In this document: positions 25,665 to 34,114 of the stretch, piece by piece
Layout of the letters: every line of letters begins with the position of its first letter
How positions within the stretch are numbered: position 1 is the stretch's first letter
DNA from: Rhizobium phaseoli
Lineage (GTDB): Bacteria > Pseudomonadota > Alphaproteobacteria > Rhizobiales > Rhizobiaceae
Direction of reading: 5' to 3'
Length of the DNA: 64,000 nucleotides
Assembly (NCBI RefSeq): GCF_010668805.1
Contig: NZ_WUFT01000023.1
Span: 1-64,000 of the forward strand
Notes under the pieces: model-generated
What the model was told of the DNA's origin: nothing
Seen by the model: only the letters and a program-made list of their open reading frames with translations
The model's database searches: none
Made by a program: the position numbers and the translations under genes

Positions 25665-26132
25665 TCAGCGCAATCGCCGCAGCGCCTCGTCGATCAGCAG
25701 ATTGGCGAGCATCATCCGCTTCGTCGCATTGTCGCGAAAAGGCAGGGCGACGCCGTCGGGATGATTGGCTCGGGCGAAGGCGCGGCGCTTCTCGCTGAGT
25801 GTCAGCGGCGTGTCGGCGGCCGAGATTGCCAGCTCGGCGGAAACCTCCTGCGGTGTCGTGCGGGTGAGATGATCCGGCATGACGGGATCGGGTTCCGGCA
25901 AAGGCGCCGGTTTCTCCGCGACGCTGGCGGCGGCTTCGTGTTCCAGATTGTCGAAATAGGCCTGGCCGACGCGCTGTGTGGCGACCGAGACACCCTCCAT
26001 GACATCGAAGGCAAGCGCGGTGCCGAGGCCAGCCACACGATGGGCAGCGGGCGCCTCGGCATCCTCTTCCGTCTCGTGCTCCGCCTTCAGCCGCTCGAGG
26101 ACTGATTGAAATACCGACTGTCCGAACAGCAT
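25665..26132 (-). CDS. Protein with a C-terminal J-domain-like helix pair
   Basis: A 155-residue protein. The last 50 residues, LSEKRRAFARANHPDG then a helix with LANLLIDEALRRL, resemble helices II-III of a J-domain, including the His-Pro-Asp motif that stimulates Hsp70. Helix I is poorly defined. The rest is acidic and alanine-rich and is not recognised. ATG 26132 is preferred over 26138 because AAGGA lies 6 bases upstream of it. A co-chaperone role is possible but not shown. Confidence 0.6.
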   Translation of the reverse strand: MLFGQSVFQSVLERLKAEHETEEDAEAPAAHRVAGLGTALAFDVMEGVSVATQRVGQAYFDNLEHEAAASVAEKPAPLPEPDPVMPDHLTRTTPQEVSAELAISAADTPLTLSEKRRAFARANHPDGVALPFRDNATKRMMLANLLIDEALRRLR

Positions 26133-26281
26133 CCGCATTCCTTAAGAGCATTCTTCGAAACACCGACGTGCTCTAATTTTTTCACGCAATTTCCGCAGGC
26201 AAAATCCACTGCGCACTTTTACAGGAATTGTTTCGGCGCGCATTAAAGGCGGGGAAGATGGCGCAGGGCTTGCTGGCCGCG

Positions 26282-27289
26282 TCAGCCCGCCTGCTTCAGG
26301 CTCTCCTCCAGGATGATGTCGTAGAGCAGCCTTGCGCTCGGCGGCAGCGCCCGTTCCCTCGCCGTGATCAGGCTGTAGGGTTTGACGTTGATGTCGAAAT
26401 CGATCGGCAGCATCCGCACGTCGGAAGCCTTGGCGCTTTGGCTTGCCAGGAACTGGGCGACGTCCGTGGCAACAGGAGCGATCGCGTCGGTTCCGCAGAC
26501 GATGGCGCAGGTCAAAAGCAGGGACGAGGTGTTGACGATATTTTCTGGCAGTGCCACGCCGCGCGATAGGAAAATATCCTCGATCGTCCGGCGCAGCAGC
26601 GTGCCCGGCGGCTGAAACACCCAGTCGTAATCCCGGATGTCGGAAAGGCTGCTGGTCTTTTTCTTTTTCAGCAGCGGATGGCGGTTGCGCACGATCAGGC
26701 AGGCCCGCTCGATGCCGATCTCGGTCACCTCGAACAGGCGCGGATTGAGATCGTCGGGAATGCGGCTGATGATGAAGTCGTGGCGGGCGGCGAGCAGCTC
26801 GCGGGCCAGCACATTGCTGGTCTCCACCTGGATGTTGATCTCGATGCCGGGATAGGCCTTGCGCACCCTGTTGATTGCCGGCACGACGAGGCTCATGGCC
26901 GGCGCCGTCACCGCGCCGATGAACACCGGGCCGCCCTTGCCGCTCTTCAGTTCGCCGATCTCGCGGCTTGCCTCGCGCAGCTCCAGCAGGATCTTTCGTG
27001 CCCGTCTGGCGAGGGCTGCGCCGAAGGTCGTCAGTACCACGCCGCGGGCGACGCGCTCATAGAGCGGCGTCTTGGTGATTGATTCCATTTCGGACAACAT
27101 GCGCGATGCTGCGGGCTGCGAGATGTTTAAGACTTCCGCAGCTGCGGAAATCTGTCCGCTATCTTCGATTGCGACGATCATCCGCAGGTGATTCAGCTTA
27201 AGTCCTGCACGTAAAAGGTTGTCATCGCCGAAACTATCGCTGTGGATATCGACGTGATCCATCAAAATTGGCTCTGAAATAATCGTCAT
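26282..27289 (-). CDS. gbpR: LysR-type regulator GbpR
   Basis: A 335-residue LysR-type regulator divergent to chvE. The helix-turn-helix covers about residues 35-65 (SGQISAAAEVLNISQPAASRMLSEME), after an N-terminal extension of about 25 residues. The C-terminal two-thirds is the substrate-binding-like sensor domain. In Agrobacterium GbpR controls the chvE sugar-binding protein gene in response to galactose and arabinose-type sugars; the same gene pairing here supports the name. The ATG at 27289 is preferred over one 10 codons upstream. Confidence 0.88.
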   Translation of the reverse strand: MTIISEPILMDHVDIHSDSFGDDNLLRAGLKLNHLRMIVAIEDSGQISAAAEVLNISQPAASRMLSEMESITKTPLYERVARGVVLTTFGAALARRARKILLELREASREIGELKSGKGGPVFIGAVTAPAMSLVVPAINRVRKAYPGIEINIQVETSNVLARELLAARHDFIISRIPDDLNPRLFEVTEIGIERACLIVRNRHPLLKKKKTSSLSDIRDYDWVFQPPGTLLRRTIEDIFLSRGVALPENIVNTSSLLLTCAIVCGTDAIAPVATDVAQFLASQSAKASDVRMLPIDFDINVKPYSLITARERALPPSARLLYDIILEESLKQAG

Positions 27290-27561
27290 GGTTGCAGCCT
27301 CCTCGCTGCGCTCCATCAAAAGTAATACTTTTTAACGATATACCAAAATTGTTATGCACGTTACCACTTATTCTATTTGACAGTTATAGGAATCCATACC
27401 AGTTTGCCGCCGTGTGCTGGTTGGCACTCAACACGTGTGAGATCGTGGAGGAGACCTACTTCGTTTCTCACCATCTGAAGTAACTATCCAATACGGAACC
27501 TGCCACAGTTTCGGGGGCGGGCGATTTTTCGTCCGCTGCACTATTAACAAGGGAGAGAGAA
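27290..27561. promoter_or_regulatory. Divergent gbpR-chvE control region
   Basis: This 272-base interval should contain the GbpR binding site and the chvE promoter. A TTGACA hexamer lies at 27377-27382, but a good -10 at 17-bp spacing is not apparent, which would suit an activator-dependent promoter. The chvE ribosome binding site is GGGAGAGAG. Confidence 0.55.
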
Positions 27562-28626
27562 ATGAAGTCCATTATCTCATTGATGGCTGCGGCTGCCTTC
27601 GGCGTCGCTTCGTTCGTTGCACCGGCAATGGCTGCCGACAAGGGCACCGTCGGCATTGCAATGCCGACCAAGGCTTCGGCTCGCTGGATCGACGACGGCA
27701 ACAACATCGTCAAGCAGCTCCAGGCTGCCGGCTACCAGACCGACCTGCAGTATGGCGACGACGATATTCCGAACCAGCTTTCGCAGATCGAAAACATGGT
27801 CACCAAGGGTGCCAAGGTTCTCGTTATTGCTTCGATCGACGGCACGACGCTTTCCGACGTTCTCCAGAAGGCTCATGACGCCGGCATCAAGGTCATTGCT
27901 TATGACCGTCTGATCCGCGATTCGGGCAACGTCGATTATTACGCGACGTTCGACAACTTCCAGGTCGGCGTTCTGCAGGCTGGCTCCATCGTTGACGGCC
28001 TCGGCCTCAAGGATGGCAAAGGCCCGTTCAACATCGAACTGTTCGGCGGTTCGCCTGATGATAACAACGCCTTCTTCTTCTATGATGGCGCAATGTCCGT
28101 CCTGCAGCCCTACATCGACAGCGGCAAGCTCGTCGTGAAGTCCGGCCAGACCGGCATGGACAAGGTCGGCACGCTGCGTTGGGATCCGGCAACGGCCCAG
28201 GCCCGCATGGACAACCTGCTCTCGGCCAACTACACCGACGCTAAGGTCGACGCCGTTCTGTCGCCTTACGACGGCCTGTCGATCGGCATCATCTCCTCGC
28301 TGAAGGGCGTTGGTTATGGTACGGCTGCCCAGCCGCTGCCGATCGTCACCGGTCAGGACGCTGAAATCCCGTCGGTCAAGTCGATCATTGCTGGCGAACA
28401 GCATTCGACGATCTTCAAGGACACCCGCGAACTCGCCAAGGTCACTGTTGCCATGGTCGATGCCGTCATGTCCGGCAAGGAGCCTGAGGTCAACGACACG
28501 AAGACCTACGACAACGGCGTCAAGGTCGTTCCGTCCTATCTGTTGAAGCCGGTTGCCGTCGACAAGACCAACTACAAGCAGATCCTCGTCGACAGCGGTT
28601 ACTACTCTGAAGACAAGCTGAAGTAA
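27562..28626 (+). CDS. chvE: Multiple-sugar-binding periplasmic protein ChvE
   Basis: A 354-residue periplasmic binding protein with a signal peptide ending in APAMA (residue 24). The mature start KGTVGIAMPTKASARWIDDG, LFGGSPDDNNAFFFYDGA and the ligand-contact region GQDAEIPSVKSI identify ChvE. It binds arabinose, galactose, glucose, xylose and other aldoses, and in Agrobacterium also signals to VirA. Here it feeds GguAB. Codon use is strongly biased to GCC, AAG and GTC, and repeated use of GCT and GTT suggests high expression. A GC-rich hairpin lies between it and gguA. Confidence 0.95.
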   Translation: MKSIISLMAAAAFGVASFVAPAMAADKGTVGIAMPTKASARWIDDGNNIVKQLQAAGYQTDLQYGDDDIPNQLSQIENMVTKGAKVLVIASIDGTTLSDVLQKAHDAGIKVIAYDRLIRDSGNVDYYATFDNFQVGVLQAGSIVDGLGLKDGKGPFNIELFGGSPDDNNAFFFYDGAMSVLQPYIDSGKLVVKSGQTGMDKVGTLRWDPATAQARMDNLLSANYTDAKVDAVLSPYDGLSIGIISSLKGVGYGTAAQPLPIVTGQDAEIPSVKSIIAGEQHSTIFKDTRELAKVTVAMVDAVMSGKEPEVNDTKTYDNGVKVVPSYLLKPVAVDKTNYKQILVDSGYYSEDKLK

Positions 28627-28642
28627 GAAGTTAAGCAGGAGG

Positions 28643-28668
28643 CCGGAGCCCGCGCTTGCGGGTTCCGG
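28643..28668 (+). terminator. Intercistronic hairpin after chvE
   Basis: CCGGAGCCCGC-GCTT-GCGGGTTCCGG (one G-U pair) is followed by TCTTCGATTTT. It lies 16 bases past chvE and 57 bases before gguA. It probably lowers read-through or protects the chvE message, so that binding protein exceeds membrane parts. Confidence 0.7.
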
Positions 28669-28725
28669 TCTTCGATTTTATGATCGCCAAGCCGCTTGGC
28701 GGCTCAAGGCGTTGGAACTTTGACT

Positions 28726-30264
28726 ATGGACAACATCATCCTCGAAATGCGGAGCATCACCAAGACGTTCCCGGGCGTCAAGGCGCTGGAGAACGTGAAC
28801 CTCAAGGTTCGCAAGGGTGAAATTCACGCGTTGGTAGGCGAAAACGGGGCCGGCAAATCGACCCTGATGAAAGTGCTATCAGGCGTCTATCCGACGGGAA
28901 GCTATGAAGGCGACATCGTCTACGAAGGCGAGACGCGCAACTTCAAGGTCCTGAAGAACTCCGAAGAAATCGGCATCGTCATCATCCACCAGGAACTGGC
29001 GCTCGTGCCGTTGCTGTCGATCGGCGAGAATATCTTCCTCGGCAACGAGAATGCCAAGAGTGGCGTCATCAGCTGGGACGAGACGTTCAACCGCACCAAG
29101 CAGCTGCTCAAGAAGGTAGGCCTGTCGGAATCTCCGAACACGCTGGTCACCGACATTGGCGTCGGCAAGCAGCAGCTCGTCGAGATCGCCAAGGCGCTGT
29201 CGAAGAGCGTCAAGCTGCTCATCCTCGACGAACCCACAGCCTCGCTCAACGAAAGCGATTCCGACGCGCTGCTCACGCTGCTGATGGAATTCCGCAATCA
29301 GGGCATCACCTCGATCATCATTTCCCACAAGCTGAACGAGATCCGCAAGGTCGCCGACCAGATCACCGTCCTGCGCGACGGCATGACGGTCAAGACGCTC
29401 GACTGTCACGCGGACGAAATCAGCGAAGACATCATCATCCGCAACATGGTCGGCCGCGATCTCGAGGATCGCTATCCCCCGCGTTCGGTGCCGATCGGCG
29501 AAACCATTCTCGAAGTAAAGAACTGGAATTGCTATCACCAGCAGCACCGCGACCGTCAGGTCCTGCACGATATCAACGTCACAGTCCGCAAGGGCGAAGT
29601 CGTCGGTATCGCCGGTCTGATGGGGGCAGGGCGCACCGAATTCGCCATGAGCCTGTTCGGCAAGGCCTATGGGCACAAGGTGTCGGGCGACGTGCTGATG
29701 CACGGCAAGCCGGTTGATGTCAGCACCGTGCGCCGGGCGATCGACGCCGGTCTCGCCTATGTCACCGAAGACCGCAAGCAGCTCGGCCTCGTGCTCAACG
29801 ACACGATCCTGCACAATACGACGCTGGTCAATTTGAAGGCGGTGTCGAACGCGTCGGTCATCGACAGCGTCAAGGAATCCAGGGTCGCGTCCGACTATCG
29901 CTCGAAGCTGCGCATCCGCTCTTCCAGCATCTTCCAGGAAACGGTCAATCTCTCCGGCGGCAACCAGCAGAAGGTGGTGCTGTCGAAGTGGCTGTTCTCC
30001 AATCCTGATGTTTTGATCCTCGACGAGCCGACGCGCGGCATCGATGTGGGTGCAAAATACGAAATCTATACTATCATCAATCAGCTCGCGGCTGACGGCA
30101 AAGCCGTTCTGATGATCTCGTCGGAAATGCCGGAACTTCTTGGCACCTGCGACCGCATCTACGTCATGAATGAAGGGCGTATCGTTGCGGAACTGCCGAA
30201 GGGAGAAGCGAGCCAGGAAACCATCATGCGCGCCATCATGCGCTCAGGAGAGAAGAAACAATGA
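28726..30264 (+). CDS. gguA: Sugar ABC transporter double ATP-binding protein GguA
   Basis: A 512-residue protein with two ABC domains. The first has Walker A GENGAGKST near residues 39-47, signature-like DIGVGKQQLVEIAKAL and Walker B LLILDEPTASL. The second has the degenerate Walker A GLMGAGRTEF, typical of this class, and the signature LSGGNQQKVVLSKW. It powers uptake of sugars bound by ChvE. The gene overlaps gguB by 4 bases (ATGA). The ATG at 28726 is chosen over 28696 because it gives the family N-terminus. Confidence 0.94.
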   Translation: MDNIILEMRSITKTFPGVKALENVNLKVRKGEIHALVGENGAGKSTLMKVLSGVYPTGSYEGDIVYEGETRNFKVLKNSEEIGIVIIHQELALVPLLSIGENIFLGNENAKSGVISWDETFNRTKQLLKKVGLSESPNTLVTDIGVGKQQLVEIAKALSKSVKLLILDEPTASLNESDSDALLTLLMEFRNQGITSIIISHKLNEIRKVADQITVLRDGMTVKTLDCHADEISEDIIIRNMVGRDLEDRYPPRSVPIGETILEVKNWNCYHQQHRDRQVLHDINVTVRKGEVVGIAGLMGAGRTEFAMSLFGKAYGHKVSGDVLMHGKPVDVSTVRRAIDAGLAYVTEDRKQLGLVLNDTILHNTTLVNLKAVSNASVIDSVKESRVASDYRSKLRIRSSSIFQETVNLSGGNQQKVVLSKWLFSNPDVLILDEPTRGIDVGAKYEIYTIINQLAADGKAVLMISSEMPELLGTCDRIYVMNEGRIVAELPKGEASQETIMRAIMRSGEKKQ

Positions 30265-31472
30265 CGCCGATCAACCAACCCATCGCTGAGCAAGGGCGTG
30301 TCGTCTCGATCGGAGACTACGTTCGCGGCAACATCCGGGAATACGGCATGTTCATCGCGCTGATCGCGATCATGGTGTTCTTCCAGATTTCGACCGGCGG
30401 CGTTCTCTTCAGGCCGCTCAACCTGACCAACATCATTCTGCAGAACTCGTTCATCGTCATCATGGCGCTGGGCATGCTGCTGATCATCGTCGCCGGCCAC
30501 ATCGACCTTTCGGTCGGCTCCGTCGTCGGCTTCATCGGCGCCATTGCCGGCGTGATGACGGTGCAATGGCACGTCAACTATGTCGTGGCGGCTGTCGTCT
30601 GTCTGGCCATGGGCGCGCTTGTCGGCGGCATCCAGGGCTATTTCGTCGCCTATCACAAGATCCCGGCCTTCATCGTTACGCTTGCCGGCATGCTGGTCTT
30701 CCGCGGCCTGACGCTGTTCGTGATGACGGCTTCGGGAACCGGCACCAGCATCGGTCCTTTCCCGCCTGAGTTCCAGTTGATCAGCATCGGCTTCCTGCCG
30801 AACCTTTTCGATATGGGCGGCATCAACTCGACCTCGATCATTCTGACCGTCGTCGGCGCCGTGGCGCTGTTCTATCTGGCATGGCGCAAGCGTCTGTCGA
30901 ACGAGAAGCATGGCAATGATGTCGAGCCCTTGGGCTTCTTCCTCGCCCAGAACATCCTCGTCAGTCTCGCTATTCTGGCGCTCGGCTACCAGCTGTCGAT
31001 CTATCGCGGCTTCCCGAACGTGCTGGTCATTATGCTCGCCCTGGTCGCTGCCTACGCCTTCATTACCCGTCGTACGACGATCGGCCGGCGCATCTATGCC
31101 ATGGGCGGCAATGAGAAGGCGACCAAGCTTTCCGGTATCAACACCGAGCGGCTGACCTTCCTGACCTTCGCCAACATGGGCCTGCTTGCCGGCCTCGCCG
31201 GACTGATCGTTGCGCTGCGCCTCAACTCGGCGACGGCCAAGGGCGGCTTCGGCCTTGAACTGGACGTCATCGCCGCCTGCTTCATCGGCGGCGCATCGGC
31301 CCAGGGCGGCGTCGGCAAGGTGACCGGTGCGGTTATCGGCGCGCTGATCATGGGCATCATGAACAACGGCATGTCGATCCACGGTCTCGGCACCGACTCG
31401 CAGCAGATGGTCAAGGGTGCGGTGCTTCTCGCTGCCGTGTTCTTCGACGTCTACAACAAGAACAAGGGCTGA
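30261..31472 (+). CDS. gguB: Sugar ABC transporter permease GguB
   Basis: A 403-residue inner-membrane permease of the XylH/GguB type with about 11 hydrophobic segments. It has GMLLIIVAGHIDLSVGSVVGF near residues 72-92, the coupling loop AMGGNEKATKLSGINTER near 280-297, and the C-terminal AACFIGGASAQGGVGKVTGA. It forms the membrane pore for ChvE-delivered sugars together with GguA. The start overlaps the gguA stop. Confidence 0.94.
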   Translation: MTPINQPIAEQGRVVSIGDYVRGNIREYGMFIALIAIMVFFQISTGGVLFRPLNLTNIILQNSFIVIMALGMLLIIVAGHIDLSVGSVVGFIGAIAGVMTVQWHVNYVVAAVVCLAMGALVGGIQGYFVAYHKIPAFIVTLAGMLVFRGLTLFVMTASGTGTSIGPFPPEFQLISIGFLPNLFDMGGINSTSIILTVVGAVALFYLAWRKRLSNEKHGNDVEPLGFFLAQNILVSLAILALGYQLSIYRGFPNVLVIMLALVAAYAFITRRTTIGRRIYAMGGNEKATKLSGINTERLTFLTFANMGLLAGLAGLIVALRLNSATAKGGFGLELDVIAACFIGGASAQGGVGKVTGAVIGALIMGIMNNGMSIHGLGTDSQQMVKGAVLLAAVFFDVYNKNKG

Positions 31473-31519
31473 GCGCCAAAGCGCAGCCCAGGCATTCGCA
31501 GTCATAAGAAAGATGGATT

Positions 31520-31539
31520 CCGGCTCCTGATGGAGCCGG
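31520..31539 (+). terminator. Intercistronic hairpin between gguB and gguC
   Basis: CCGGCTCC-TGAT-GGAGCCGG forms a perfect 8-bp stem 47 bases past gguB. No U-run follows, so it is more likely an RNA processing or stabilising element than a terminator. Confidence 0.55.
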
Positions 31540-31588
31540 ACAGGCGGAGCTTGTCTTAGTCTTCGCTGGAACGAGAAGGATCGAAGTC

Positions 31589-32584
31589 GTGCTTATTTCC
31601 CAGATCAAGGGTGCCAACGGAGAGATCGTCGTCGCCGTGCGCGAGCAGGGCGGCGCGGCCAAGTCCGTCAACAATGCCGGCAGCGTCTATGCGCTGGCGA
31701 TGGAAGCCGCAGACGGCGGCAAGTCGCTTGCCGCGGTCATCGAGGCCCATGGTTACGGCGATGCCGTCGATCTTGAAAAGGCCTATGCCGAAGGCCGCTT
31801 CCTGCCGCCGATCACCCATCCGGATGCCGCCCACCTGCACCTGACCGGCACCGGCCTGACGCATCTGGGATCGGCGGCCACCCGCGATTCCATGCACAAG
31901 AAGACCACGGAGGCGGCCGAGGAAACCCTCACGGACTCGATGAAGATGTTCAAGATGGGCCTCGAAAACGGCAAGCCGAAATCGGGCGAAAAGGGCGTGC
32001 AGCCGGAATGGTTCTACAAGGGCAACGGCTACGGCGCTGCCGCCCCCGGCGCGCCGCTGATCTCGCCGTCCTTTGCGCTCGATGGCGGTGAAGAGCCTGA
32101 AATGGCTGGCATTTATGTCATCGCCAGCGACGGCTCGCCGTTCCGTATCGGCTTTGCGCTTTCGAACGAGTTTTCGGACCACGTCACCGAACGGATCAAC
32201 TATCTCTATCTGGCCCACTCGAAACTGCGCCCGGCCGCCTATGGTCCGGAAATCCGCATCGGCGCCGCACCCGACGACATCCGCGGCACCTCGCGCATCA
32301 AGCGCGGGGACAAGGTGATCTTCGAAAAGCCCTTCCTGTCGGGTGAAGCCAACATGTCGCACACCTTCGCCAATCTCGAATATCACCACTTCAAATACGG
32401 CCTCTTCCGTGCACCGGGCGATGTCCATGTCCATATGTTCGGCACGGCGACGCTGTCCTTTGCCGACGGCATCAAGGCGGAAGAGGGCGATGTCTTCGAA
32501 ATCGAAGTCGCCGAATTCGGCCTGCCGCTGCGCAATCCGCTGAAGGTGGCCGCCGAAGAAGAGATCGCCGTCAAGCAACTCTGA
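31589..32584 (+). CDS. gguC: GguC, AraD1/FAH-family protein
   Basis: A 331-residue protein of the GguC family, related to fumarylacetoacetate hydrolase-fold enzymes (GSPFRIGFALSNEFSDHVTE and FEKPFLSGEANMSHTFANLE hold probable metal ligands). Its position next to a pentonate dehydratase and oxoglutarate-semialdehyde dehydrogenase suggests that it is the missing 2-keto-3-deoxypentonate dehydratase of the non-phosphorylative pathway. That is inference; GguC itself was first described only as a gene next to gguAB and is not needed for transport. GTG start at 31589, preceded by GAGAAGG. Confidence 0.85.
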   Translation: MLISQIKGANGEIVVAVREQGGAAKSVNNAGSVYALAMEAADGGKSLAAVIEAHGYGDAVDLEKAYAEGRFLPPITHPDAAHLHLTGTGLTHLGSAATRDSMHKKTTEAAEETLTDSMKMFKMGLENGKPKSGEKGVQPEWFYKGNGYGAAAPGAPLISPSFALDGGEEPEMAGIYVIASDGSPFRIGFALSNEFSDHVTERINYLYLAHSKLRPAAYGPEIRIGAAPDDIRGTSRIKRGDKVIFEKPFLSGEANMSHTFANLEYHHFKYGLFRAPGDVHVHMFGTATLSFADGIKAEEGDVFEIEVAEFGLPLRNPLKVAAEEEIAVKQL

Positions 32585-32619
32585 TTTCTCATAAACGGTA
32601 AAGGAGGCTTGTTCAGCCC

Positions 32620-34053
32620 ATGACCATTTATCAAAACCTGATCGCCGGCGAATGGGTCGGCACCAACGCGACGAAGAATATTAACCCGTCCGATACGAAC
32701 GAAGTCGTCGGCCTTTATGCCGACGGCAGCGCCGAAGACACGAAAAACGCCATTGCCGCCGCCAAGGCTGCTTTCCCGGCCTGGTCGCGCTCCGGCATCT
32801 GGGAACGCCACGTCATCCTGAAGAAGGCCGGCGACGAGATCATGGCGCGCAAGGACGAGCTCGGCGCGCTGCTTGCCCGCGAAGAAGGCAAGACGCTGCC
32901 GGAAGCGACCGGCGAAGTCATCCGCGCTTCGCAGATCTTCGAATTCTTCGCTGGCGAAGCGCTGCGGCTGGCCGGCGAGGTCATCCCGTCAGTGCGCCCG
33001 AACATCGGCGTCGAGATCACCCGCGAGGGCCTCGGGGTCATCGGCATCATTACGCCGTGGAACTTCCCGATCGCCATTCCCGCCTGGAAGATCGCGCCGG
33101 CACTCTGCTACGGCAACACCGTCGTCTTCAAGCCGGCCGAACTGGTGCCTGCCTGTTCCTGGGCGATCGTCGATATCCTCAACCGCGCCGGCCTGCCGAA
33201 GGGCGTCTTGAACCTGGTCATGGGCAAGGGCTCAATCGTCGGCCAGGCGATGCTCGAAAGCCCCTACGTTCACGGCATCACCTTCACCGGCTCCACCGGC
33301 ACCGGCCGCCGCGTCGCCGCCGCATCCATCGAGCATAACCGCAAATTCCAGCTTGAGATGGGCGGCAAGAACCCGATGGTCGTGCTCGACGACGCCGATC
33401 TTTCCGTCGCCGTCGAGGCGGCCGCTAATTCCGGCTTCTTCTCGACAGGCCAGCGCTGCACGGCATCCTCGCGGCTGATCGTGACCGAAGGCATCCACGA
33501 CAAGTTCGTTGCTGCTTTGACCGACAGGCTGAAGACCTTGGTCGTCGACAATGCTTTGAAGGCCGGCACCCATATCGGCCCTGTCGTCGACGAGCGGCAG
33601 CTGAAGACCGATACCGACTATATCGAGATCGGCAAAAAGGAAGGCGCCAAACTCGCCTTCGGCGGTGAAGTCGTCTCCCGCGACACGCCTGGCTTCTACC
33701 TGCAGCCGACGCTGTTTACCGAAGCGACCAACCAGATGCGCATCTCGCGCGAGGAGATCTTCGGACCGGTGGTGTCGGTGATCCGGGTCAAGGATTACGA
33801 CGAGGCCTTGGCAACATCCAACGACACTCCGTTCGGGCTTTCGGCCGGCATCGCCACGACCAGCCTGAAACATGCCACGCACTTCAAGCGCAATGCCGAG
33901 GCCGGCATGGTGATGGTCAACCTGCCGACGGCGGGTGTCGATTTCCATGTGCCGTTCGGAGGCCGCAAGGGCTCGTCCTATGGCCCGCGCGAGCAGGGCA
34001 AGTACGCGAGCGAATTCTACACAACCGTCAAGACCGCCTACACGCTGGCTTAA
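32620..34053 (+). CDS. Aldehyde dehydrogenase, probable 2,5-dioxovalerate dehydrogenase
   Basis: A 477-residue NAD(P)-dependent aldehyde dehydrogenase. Catalytic Cys280 lies in GQRCTAS and the general base Glu246 in LEMGGKNP; PWNFPIAIPAWKIAPAL binds cofactor. It lies between gguC and the dehydratase gene, so it should oxidise 2-oxoglutarate semialdehyde (2,5-dioxopentanoate) to 2-oxoglutarate, feeding the citrate cycle. Other semialdehyde substrates are possible. The ribosome binding site AAGGAGG is strong and lies 35 bases after gguC. Confidence 0.85.
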   Translation: MTIYQNLIAGEWVGTNATKNINPSDTNEVVGLYADGSAEDTKNAIAAAKAAFPAWSRSGIWERHVILKKAGDEIMARKDELGALLAREEGKTLPEATGEVIRASQIFEFFAGEALRLAGEVIPSVRPNIGVEITREGLGVIGIITPWNFPIAIPAWKIAPALCYGNTVVFKPAELVPACSWAIVDILNRAGLPKGVLNLVMGKGSIVGQAMLESPYVHGITFTGSTGTGRRVAAASIEHNRKFQLEMGGKNPMVVLDDADLSVAVEAAANSGFFSTGQRCTASSRLIVTEGIHDKFVAALTDRLKTLVVDNALKAGTHIGPVVDERQLKTDTDYIEIGKKEGAKLAFGGEVVSRDTPGFYLQPTLFTEATNQMRISREEIFGPVVSVIRVKDYDEALATSNDTPFGLSAGIATTSLKHATHFKRNAEAGMVMVNLPTAGVDFHVPFGGRKGSSYGPREQGKYASEFYTTVKTAYTLA

Positions 34054-34114
34054 ACAAAGCGCGATTACCCGGGCCGTACGAGGCGGCCCGGCAATCACCT
34101 GAAGGACAGAGACA

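Noticed and set aside
28879..29814. 311-codon open frame antisense to gguA
   Set aside because: It is antisense to both nucleotide-binding domains of a well-conserved ATPase, with no domain or ribosome binding site of its own.
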